Below are positions 23,449 to 27,775 of a stretch of DNA of 27,775 nucleotides, one piece after another. Numbering within the stretch: position 1 is the first letter of the stretch; every line of letters begins with the position of its first letter. Below the pieces are notes generated by a model that saw nothing but the letters and a program-made list of their open reading frames with translations, had not been told where the DNA came from and searched no databases. Made by a program: the position numbers and the translations under genes. Source of the stretch: an uncultured Candidatus Saccharibacteria bacterium (lineage in GTDB: Bacteria > Patescibacteriota > Saccharimonadia > Saccharimonadales > Saccharimonadaceae); assembly GCA_947095985.1 (NCBI GenBank), contig CAMUPZ010000007.1:1-27775 (forward strand), written 5' to 3'.

Positions 23449-23466
23449 CAGATAGACGCAAGTCAA
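23437..23466 (-). promoter_or_regulatory. Promoter of the S1-infB operon
   Basis: TTGACT (23461-23466) and TATAAT (23437-23442) are 18 nt apart. The -35 box lies next to the stop codon of the upstream LPKTG gene. The leader is about 20 nt with a GGAG site. Confidence 0.8.
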
Positions 23467-23468
23467 AG

Positions 23469-23900
23469 CTACACCAGATAGCGAGACCGATAATAAGCAG
23501 TTATCAGAAACGCCAAGGTGCCGGCAGCAAATACCGAGACAACCAAATCCTCAGGTCCAGTTTTCGGCAAATCCTTATCAGACTTTACAGATGGATGAGC
23601 TGGGCCCTTATCTACTGATGAGGATTTAGTGTCTTCGGTCTTAATATCGGAGCGAGCCTCCCCTCGACCGCCTGACTTACTATCGGCGCCTTGCTTATTT
23701 GGTTGCTGCTGTGCACTACTGCCTTGTGAATCTTTTTTATCCTTCTTTTCTGTCGCTACTAAATCGCTAGAAATAGGCGATGTGTTCTGCGATAAAGTAT
23801 TTTGCCTAATTTTATACAACACCACTAAAGACGCCACTACTAGAATAGCGCCAACTGCCACAAAAACACCAATAGATCCAGCTTGATTTGTCTTCTTCAT
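23469..23900 (-). CDS. LPKTG sortase-substrate protein with N-terminal membrane helix
   Basis: A 143-aa protein with a hydrophobic helix at 9-29, a disordered hydrophilic middle rich in Lys, Ser, Gln and Asp (about 35-108), the sortase motif LPKTG at 111-115, a second hydrophobic helix (about 119-136) and a short tail RSRYLV. The tail is weakly basic. The N-terminal helix lacks an obvious signal-peptidase site (no AxA), so it may stay as an anchor, giving a protein attached at both ends, or it may be a weak signal peptide. The middle has no recognisable domain. The ATG at 23900 has GGAGA 8 nt upstream. It is divergent from the ROK kinase gene. Confidence 0.6.
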   Translation of the reverse strand: MKKTNQAGSIGVFVAVGAILVVASLVVLYKIRQNTLSQNTSPISSDLVATEKKDKKDSQGSSAQQQPNKQGADSKSGGRGEARSDIKTEDTKSSSVDKGPAHPSVKSDKDLPKTGPEDLVVSVFAAGTLAFLITAYYRSRYLV

Positions 23901-23927
23901 TGCATATTCTCCACTCAAATTTTCTTT

Positions 23928-23957
23928 ATTATATCATAATAGTCCCTTATGAGTAAA
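23928..23957 (-). promoter_or_regulatory. Promoter of the LPKTG gene
   Basis: TATAAT (23928-23933) has a weak -35, TTTACT with an 18-nt spacer or TTACTC with 17. It overlaps the -35 region of the divergent ROK promoter, so the two may compete. Confidence 0.5.
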
Positions 23958-23962
23958 ACTAC

Positions 23963-23971
23963 TGTTATAAT
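23963..23971 (+). promoter_or_regulatory. Extended -10 promoter of the ROK gene, leaderless type
   Basis: TGT-TATAAT ends 6 nt before the ATG at 23978. The -35 (TCCCTT) is poor, as often with extended -10 promoters. Confidence 0.6.
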
Positions 23972-23977
23972 AGATAT

Positions 23978-24790
23978 ATGATTATTGGCGTTGACTCGGG
24001 CGGTACCAAAACACTAGTAGCAAACTTCAATAAAGAAGGCGCTCCTGGGCAAATTATTAAATTTCCTACACCCAAGGATATTAATCAATATATTCAGCGC
24101 GTAGCTGATCAAATTCGCCTTATCACAGACGACCAGTCAGTTGAGACTATATCCGTAGCTATACCCGGTGTAGTGCGCGACGGGGTGGCCATTTGGTGTC
24201 AAAATTTAGGCTGGAACAATCAACCAATTAGCCAATTATTTTCCGAGCAGTTCCCTATGGCTAAAATAATTATTGCCAACGATGCTAATATGGCAGGCCT
24301 AGCAACCATGCGACGACTACAAACAGTCCCCCGGTGTGGACTATATATAACACTTGGCACCGGTGTCGGCACCTCTCTTATCCTTAATGGTGATCTGCAT
24401 AAATCGCTCAACGACTGCGAAGGCGGGCATATGGCCTTAAATTACCAAGGAAAAGCTACAACCTGGGAAGAAATTGCTGCCACAAGAGTACTGAGAGAAC
24501 TATTTGGTGAATTATCATCAGAAACACCGGCCGAAGTCTGGGAGAAAGTTGCAGACAGGATAAAAGCAGGCCTGCAGCCACTTATCGCCTTCGTTCAACC
24601 AGACGTAGTTGCCATAGGCGGTAGTATAGGACCGTTTGTCCCTTATTTTTCGCATACATTAAGCGGACTTTTAGCAGAAAGTCTACCGGCCGCCATATCT
24701 GTTCCAAAAATTATAAGCGCTCCCAACCCAGAAGAAATTGTACTATATGGATGCTACGACAATGCCACTAGCCAACATAAACAAAATTAA
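23978..24790 (+). CDS. ROK family sugar kinase
   Basis: A 270-aa kinase of the ROK/actin-like ATPase fold, with phosphate-1 motif GVDSGGTKT at 4-12, the SVAIPGVVRDG strand, IIIANDANMAG with the catalytic Asp, phosphate-2 ITLGTGVGTSLI, and EGGHMALN, the Glu-x-Gly-His sugar-binding pattern of ROK kinases. The usual cysteine-rich zinc motif after the EGGH segment is absent. The adenosine motif VVAIGGSIG is near 210. The likely substrate is glucose or a related sugar; specificity cannot be read from the sequence. The gene is first in a two-gene unit with the ImmA-like peptidase, which it overlaps. Confidence 0.85.
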   Translation: MIIGVDSGGTKTLVANFNKEGAPGQIIKFPTPKDINQYIQRVADQIRLITDDQSVETISVAIPGVVRDGVAIWCQNLGWNNQPISQLFSEQFPMAKIIIANDANMAGLATMRRLQTVPRCGLYITLGTGVGTSLILNGDLHKSLNDCEGGHMALNYQGKATTWEEIAATRVLRELFGELSSETPAEVWEKVADRIKAGLQPLIAFVQPDVVAIGGSIGPFVPYFSHTLSGLLAESLPAAISVPKIISAPNPEEIVLYGCYDNATSQHKQN

Positions 24791-25226
24791 ACACGATTTT
24801 CCAGATCTAAACTTCGAGAAAGGCGAGACCTTTTCTTGGGACCCTAATTCACGAACAATTTATTACGAAAAACTATCGTCTAAACAAGATTTAATGCAGC
24901 TATTGCATGAGATTGCCCATGCCAAACTTGACCATAAAAACTATCAACGAGACATCCAGCTTATTGAGATAGAAAGGTCCGCCTGGGAATACGCCATTAA
25001 TGACTTAGCTCCGAAATATAGCTTAAAACTCAACATGGACGATTCTGCTATTCAGGAATTTCTAGATAGTTATCGAGATTGGCTACATAAGCGAAGCCTC
25101 TGTCCTCAATGTGATGCTGTAGGATTGCAGAAGGACAATGCAACGTATCGATGCCTAAGTTGCAATACAGAGTGGAGAGTCAATCAGGCAAAATCCTGCC
25201 AGCTCAAACGCTACCAAATAAAATAA
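24747..25226 (+). CDS. ImmA/IrrE-like zinc metallopeptidase with C-terminal zinc ribbon
   Basis: A 159-aa protein with two parts. The first (about 1-105) contains QLLHEIAHAKLDH, the HExxH zinc-peptidase motif of the ImmA/IrrE (DUF955) family, followed by RSAWEYAIND, which resembles the family's downstream Glu region. The second (about 115-148) is a zinc ribbon with CPQC and CLSC. ImmA-like peptidases often cleave repressors; here no phage or mobile element is nearby, and the zinc ribbon could mediate DNA or protein binding. The start is uncertain: ATG at 24747 or 24762 (MPLANINK); both lie inside the end of the ROK gene, so translation is coupled. Confidence 0.65.
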   Translation: MDATTMPLANINKIKHDFPDLNFEKGETFSWDPNSRTIYYEKLSSKQDLMQLLHEIAHAKLDHKNYQRDIQLIEIERSAWEYAINDLAPKYSLKLNMDDSAIQEFLDSYRDWLHKRSLCPQCDAVGLQKDNATYRCLSCNTEWRVNQAKSCQLKRYQIK

Positions 25227-25248
25227 GCCCCCTACGGAGGCTAATTTT
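25226..25248. terminator. Hairpin between convergent genes
   Basis: AGCCxCC-TAC-GGxGGCT (25226-25242, one mismatch) is flanked on the plus-strand side by AATTTTAA and on the minus side by TTATTTTATTT. It lies between the convergent ends of the ImmA-like and KGG genes and could stop both; the T-runs are interrupted, so efficiency is uncertain. Confidence 0.5.
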
Positions 25249-25265
25249 AAGAGATTGGAGCGGTC

Positions 25266-25475
25266 TTATTCTGCAGTTTTTTGTACGGTCTTCTTCGTAC
25301 GGCGTGAAATGCGTCCGCCCTTAGCACCAGCGATGCGAGCCAAAGCTGGATTTGCAGCAAAGCCACCAGTTCGACCATTTTTACCGCCCTTGCGTCCAAT
25401 TTTTGCATAAAAATCTGGATCACGAGCTAGATTTTTTTGAGCAGCCTTTAAGCCGCCAGCTTTTGTTCCTGCCAT
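25266..25475 (-). CDS. KGG-repeat protein
   Basis: A 69-aa basic protein rich in Gly, Lys and Ala. It carries two RKGG/AKGG repeats (IGRKGGKNGRTGGFA and IAGAKGGRISRR) of the KGG type found in stress-induced proteins, and the opening AGTKAGGLKAAQKNLA common among CPR members. No function is established; KGG proteins of other bacteria are linked to general stress and may bind nucleic acid or stabilise proteins. The start at 25475 has GGAGG 11-15 nt upstream, whereas the longer reading to 25547 would have to translate the leader with its hairpin. Expression is expected to be high (TTGACA promoter) and possibly controlled by the leader. Confidence 0.75.
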   Translation of the reverse strand: MAGTKAGGLKAAQKNLARDPDFYAKIGRKGGKNGRTGGFAANPALARIAGAKGGRISRRTKKTVQKTAE

Positions 25476-25496
25476 GGAAACTTTTTCCTCCGTTTT

Positions 25497-25527
25497 AAAA
25501 AAGATTTCCACATGAAATTCGTGGAAA
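25497..25527 (-). promoter_or_regulatory. Terminator-like hairpin in the leader of the KGG gene (putative attenuator)
   Basis: On the minus strand TTTCCAC (25527-25521) pairs with GTGGAAA (25511-25505) around a 9-nt loop and is followed by TCTTTTTT. This is the layout of an intrinsic terminator, but it lies inside the leader, before the ribosome site (CGGAGG, about 25487-25492). The second arm can also pair with TTTCCAT at 25480-25474, which includes the start codon. Confidence 0.5.
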
Positions 25528-25545
25528 CCCTCACCTTTATATATC

Positions 25546-25560
25546 ACACATGGTATGTGT
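25546..25560. promoter_or_regulatory. Palindrome at the 5' end of the KGG transcript
   Basis: ACACAT-nnn-ATGTGT lies just downstream of the predicted transcription start of the KGG gene (about 25563). It may be an operator or a 5' protective hairpin. Confidence 0.4.
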
Positions 25561-25569
25561 TATGTTTAT

Positions 25570-25598
25570 ATACTAGCATATTGCTAATACTTTGTCAA
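25570..25598 (-). promoter_or_regulatory. Promoter of the KGG gene
   Basis: Consensus TTGACA (25593-25598) and TAGTAT (25570-25575) have a 17-nt spacer. The predicted leader is about 88 nt, the longest in the window. Confidence 0.7.
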
Positions 25599-25633
25599 TA
25601 TTTACATAAGTTGTTTTTATTGTGAATAAAATA

Positions 25634-25662
25634 TTGCGTTTCATTAACGCATTAGCTATACT
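25634..25662 (+). promoter_or_regulatory. Promoter of a possible small RNA
   Basis: TTGCGT (25634-25639) and TATACT (25657-25662) have a 17-nt spacer. The spacer holds an inverted repeat (GCGTT-n5-AACGC), and another (GTCAGT-T-ACTGAC, 25669-25681) sits at the predicted start. Confidence 0.5.
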
Positions 25663-25668
25663 AATAAA

Positions 25669-25786
25669 GTCAGTTACTGACGGCACCTGTTGGAGCTTTA
25701 GAAATTATGAGTTCCACCACAAAAATTCTCGTTTTCTGCGAGATTCGAGAAGAAAAATACCCCTAGTCGTAAAGGGGTATTTTTTA
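25669..25786 (+). ncRNA. Candidate structured small RNA ending in a terminator
   Basis: Between the divergent KGG promoter and the convergent 25809 gene lies a promoter-to-terminator unit of about 120 nt. It can fold into a 5' hairpin (25669-25681), a 7-bp stem TGGAGCT/AGTTCCA with a 12-nt loop (25691-25716), a TCTCG/CGAGA hairpin with an alternative longer pairing (25726-25751), and a strong terminator (25753-25784). I recognise no known RNA family. A 19-codon frame (25707-25766, MSSTTKILVFCEIREEKYP) is open but has no ribosome site, so a small-peptide mRNA is a less likely alternative. Confidence 0.4.
25753..25785. terminator. Strong bidirectional terminator
   Basis: AAAAATACCCCT (25753-25764) pairs perfectly with AGGGGTATTTTT (25773-25784) around an 8-nt loop, with T6 on the plus strand and a T-run on the minus strand. 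It serves the putative small RNA on the plus strand and the coiled-coil gene on the minus strand. Confidence 0.9.
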
Positions 25787-25808
25787 CTTATATAAGCCCT
25801 ATTATCTT

Positions 25809-26525
25809 CTAGAAACCTTTGAGAAGATTATCCACCCTAGACTGCGCCTCTTGTACTAGCTCATTTTGCATACCAACTAGAGAGTTAATAGCTACAGTCA
25901 TTTTGTCCTTGGCTATAGTAAATTGACCGCTGTCTTTCTTCTCTTCGGCAAGCCTCAAATCACGCACCGACAGCAAAATAGCGTCAATCCTCTCAGCCGC
26001 TAGCTTGCGTAACTTAGCCTCATTCTTGCCGGCTTCTATCTTATTCTTTACGCCCGACCACCCCTTTTCGATAGACGTAAAATCATTCGGCTGATACTTA
26101 GCAAGCTTATCAGATAGTGCATCAATTTCATCACTTAGTTCTTTATCAAATTTCATAAAATCAATGATTTTATCAATATTATGCGCAATGCTTTGGGCAG
26201 CCTCCATTGACTCCTGACAATCTGTTTTGTATTTTTTAAACTTGTCGTTAACATTCTCTTGCCATGATACCAAAAATACCGCGCTACAGTCATTAACTCC
26301 ACTCTTTAAATTAACTGAGTATTCCCTAAGCTTTTCAATAGATATCTTATCCTTTTGTAGCTTAGAGAACACCGAAACCCTCTTCTCGTTAGTATTTTTT
26401 GTCACATACTGGATATTCTCCCAAGATTTCCAGCTAACAAATCCATATGCCAAAATAATCACTATATTCACAAGGCTAATGATAATAGCAATTTTAATTC
26501 GGCGCTGTTCCTGAAGTATTTTCAT
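25809..26525 (-). CDS. Membrane-anchored coiled-coil protein
   Basis: A 238-aa protein with one N-terminal membrane helix (about 11-31, IKIAIIISLVNIVIILAYGF) after a basic start, and an extended, strongly helical outer part (about 45-230) rich in Lys, Glu and Asp with heptad-like runs. The topology suggests one helix with the rest outside. Two cysteines (NDCSAV and TDCQES) lie in the outer part. I recognise no family. The ATG at 26525 overlaps the stop of the upstream DUF3152 peptidase gene (ATGA) and has GGGGG upstream, so both are made together; it may hold the peptidase at the cell surface or assist its export. Confidence 0.6.
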   Translation of the reverse strand: MKILQEQRRIKIAIIISLVNIVIILAYGFVSWKSWENIQYVTKNTNEKRVSVFSKLQKDKISIEKLREYSVNLKSGVNDCSAVFLVSWQENVNDKFKKYKTDCQESMEAAQSIAHNIDKIIDFMKFDKELSDEIDALSDKLAKYQPNDFTSIEKGWSGVKNKIEAGKNEAKLRKLAAERIDAILLSVRDLRLAEEKKDSGQFTIAKDKMTVAINSLVGMQNELVQEAQSRVDNLLKGF

Positions 26526-27253
26526 AGTCTTACCCCCAATGTTGTCGACCACAGTTCACTATCAAGTGGCCATGGATTGAACGCACACCCCTGAAGATCA
26601 ATCGACTGTTGCTGCATAACCGCCGCTGGATTATTTGCGCCAGAACAATTCAGATGACCATGCCCCAGCCAATGTCCAACTTCATGATTAATCACCATAT
26701 GTCTATAATTGCGCATATCACCACCCGCATTATTCCAGGCTGTAGTTGCACCAGACCACCGATTATCGTTTATTATCACTGATTTACCCACTCGACAGCT
26801 CCACTCCGCATCACAACCCGACGAAAATGTTGGCAATAATTCTGCTTGGGATAAAACCAAATTAAAATCACCGCCAGATGCTACTTCCCGAAAAACAACC
26901 CCCATTCGTGACCAGCCCCTAAAGTCATTTAAAGTTTCGCTAACCTGTTTAGAAAATTCAGCTAAATTTGAACGAACATTCCCCTTGGTGGATATTGTAT
27001 AGCTTACTTCTTTTTTGACAGCTGATTTTATTTTTTTAGCAGATTGAGAACTAGAGTGCCAGCTCGGTGTTTCTATATTCGGTAATTTAAGGGAAGCTAG
27101 GGATGATGGAGATCTCATTTCAGCCAAAATCTTAGCGCTCACAACCCTTTTCGCTTCAGTTTTGGCATCTTTAGGCACTGACGCATTGATAACTGGCGTC
27201 AAAGCAATTGCAGCCACCATACCGCCAGTAGCCACCCTACATACTATACACAT
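26522..27253 (-). CDS. Secreted DUF3152-like metzincin metallopeptidase
   Basis: A 243-aa exported protein. The N-terminus (about 1-25, ending TPVINA) is a short signal peptide or anchor. After a spacer (30-90), the catalytic domain has HEVGHWLGHGH at 190-200, the HExxHxxGxxH signature of metzincins, and a likely Met-turn in PAAVMQQQ (Met213). This arrangement, with a FREVASGGDFNLVLSQ strand and an INDNRWSG segment, fits the DUF3152 family of Actinobacteria and related groups. Cys147/153 and Cys203/223 are placed to form two disulfides. The substrate is unknown. The start is supported by a TAAAAT box that ends 6 nt before the ATG. It is the first gene of the unit, just downstream of the rRNA operon terminator. 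Confidence 0.75.
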   Translation of the reverse strand: MCIVCRVATGGMVAAIALTPVINASVPKDAKTEAKRVVSAKILAEMRSPSSLASLKLPNIETPSWHSSSQSAKKIKSAVKKEVSYTISTKGNVRSNLAEFSKQVSETLNDFRGWSRMGVVFREVASGGDFNLVLSQAELLPTFSSGCDAEWSCRVGKSVIINDNRWSGATTAWNNAGGDMRNYRHMVINHEVGHWLGHGHLNCSGANNPAAVMQQQSIDLQGCAFNPWPLDSELWSTTLGVRL

Positions 27254-27259
27254 GCTTAT

Positions 27260-27288
27260 ATTTTATCACTCCCCAAAACATACCACAA
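27260..27288 (-). promoter_or_regulatory. Promoter of the DUF3152 gene, leaderless type
   Basis: TTGTGG (27283-27288) and TAAAAT (27260-27265) are 17 nt apart. The ATG follows after 6 nt. Confidence 0.6.
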
Positions 27289-27304
27289 ACATTTTAAAAC
27301 AAAG

Positions 27305-27335
27305 AAGAAAGCCACCCTATTAGGATGGCTTTCTT
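27305..27335 (-). terminator. rRNA operon terminator
   Basis: AAGAAAGCCA...TGGCTTTCTT forms a 13-bp stem with one G-U pair on the minus strand and a 5-nt loop, then TTTGTTTT. It begins five bases after the 5S 3' end. Confidence 0.85.
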
Positions 27336-27339
27336 ATAA

Positions 27340-27447
27340 TTCGGCACCGTGCTAGTTTCCCACTTTCGCAGTATAATCGCCGCTGGGGAGCTTAACTTCT
27401 GTGTTCGGAATGAGAACAGGTGTTTCCTCCTCGCCATGGGCACCGAA
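27340..27447 (-). rRNA. rrf: 5S ribosomal RNA
   Basis: The minus strand shows the conserved CCGAACACAGAAGTTAAGC core of 5S rRNA (typical form CCGAACTCAGAAGTGAAAC), the GCGAAAGUGGGAAAC region, and terminal arms TTCGGTGCC and GGTGCCGAA that pair over 9 bp with two wobbles. With these arms as ends the length is 108 nt, a little under the usual 115-120. Exact ends are estimated from helix I. Confidence 0.9.
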
Positions 27448-27635
27448 GGAGGGGGTTTTAAGCGCTTGGTCCCGTATACTCTCCACGGTGGGCCAAACCC
27501 CTTTCTTCGATGTCCAAATCTCAGCACGGAATTGAATTATTAATTGACTAGTACTTATGAAAAGTACCAATTACTAGTTAAGTCTACCTTATCCGTAGTG
27601 TTTATGCAAGCATAAACATCCACAGACAAGGACAT
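27448..27635 (-). other. 23S-5S internal spacer without tRNA
   Basis: About 190 nt without a gene. Three structured parts are visible: a long hairpin centred on TGTTTATG-n4-CATAAACA (about 27595-27630) next to the 23S end; a GTACTT/AAGTAC hairpin near 27552; and, close to 5S, a GGGGTTT...AAAACCCC stem enclosing a GGCCC/GGGACC stem. These are likely processing stems of the precursor. No tRNA is present. Confidence 0.6.
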
Positions 27636-27775
27636 AAAAAGGCAATGGGACTATTAGTACGCTTTAGCTCCATACATTACTGCACTTCCACCTTGCGCCT
27701 ATCAAACTGATAGTCTTTCAGTGTCCTCATAGGGAAACCTTATCTTGAGGCTAGTTTCGCGCTTAATATGCTTTC
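27636..27775 (-). rRNA. rrl: 23S ribosomal RNA, 3' end (partial)
   Basis: The minus strand contains the conserved end of domain VI: CTAGCCTCAAGATAAGG, TGAAAGACTATCAGTTTGAT, GGTGGAAGTGCAGTAATGTA and GGAGCTAAAGCGTACTAATAG. The gene continues past the right edge. The 3' boundary near 27636 is estimated; it normally lies soon after the ACTAATAG motif. Confidence 0.9.

Noticed and set aside
25476..25547. Longer KGG protein start (MIYKGEGFHEFHVEIFF)
   Set aside because: It would read through the terminator-like hairpin of the leader; GGAGG sits upstream of the ATG at 25475 and the family begins with MAGTKAGG.
25683..25786. Resemblance of the region to a tracrRNA (stem-loops, GAAA and a terminator)
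   Set aside because: No CRISPR repeat, anti-repeat or cas gene is visible in the window, so this is only a general likeness.
27294..27570. Open frames on both strands across the 5S gene
   Set aside because: They are shadows of the conserved 5S rRNA and the spacer.

Overview
The window looks like a chromosomal segment of a small-genome, Gram-positive-type bacterium, most likely a member of Candidatus Saccharibacteria (TM7, Patescibacteria/CPR). This is inferred from gene content read by eye; no database search was run. Supporting signs are sortase-type anchors (LPKTG and LASTG), WxL-like and DUF916-like surface proteins, an FtsZ tail ending in TPAFLRRRKK, a FemX/MurM-like peptidyltransferase, a DUF5663 protein, a KGG-repeat protein and a DUF3152 metallopeptidase. 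Gene packing is tight. TGA is used as a normal stop (for example in the genes ending at 2311 and 26522), so the genetic code is standard. No mobile element, CRISPR array or tRNA was seen.

Left part (1-9300, nearly all minus strand): the first codons of an inositol-monophosphatase-like gene, a sparse stretch with a strong bidirectional terminator, then a surface-protein locus read right to left. It comprises an 808-aa seven-blade RCC1-like protein with a C-terminal WxL-like domain, a LASTG-anchored protein, a small free WxL-like protein, a terminator, and a DUF916-like membrane-anchored protein. Directly upstream lies ftsA-ftsZ-nrdR-thioredoxin-like-VKOR. VKOR is a disulfide-generating enzyme, and the RCC1 protein next to it carries a cysteine pair in every blade, so the two blocks probably belong together functionally.

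Middle (9351-20374): an orphan type IV pilin-like gene divergent from ftsA; the housekeeping operon rpsU-yqeY-adk-map; an unrecognised 175-aa gene; a winged-helix regulator overlapping recJ; a degenerate phosphoribosyltransferase-like protein; a FemX/MurM-like gene; the plus-strand priA-def-fmt cluster; and a convergent DUF5663 gene.

Right part (20464-27775): the ribosomal S1-infB operon, an LPKTG protein divergent from a ROK kinase plus ImmA/IrrE-like peptidase pair, a KGG-protein gene with an elaborate 5' leader, a possible small RNA, a two-gene unit (secreted DUF3152 metzincin and a membrane coiled-coil protein), and the end of an rRNA operon (5S and the 3' end of 23S, minus strand).

The most unusual features are: a NrdR that has lost all four zinc cysteines; a thioredoxin-like protein without CxxC next to VKOR; the RCC1/WxL/LASTG surface locus; at least eight genes whose -10 box lies only 6-9 nt before ATG, implying leaderless mRNAs; and a putative attenuator plus a putative sRNA on either side of a divergent promoter near 25.6 kb.
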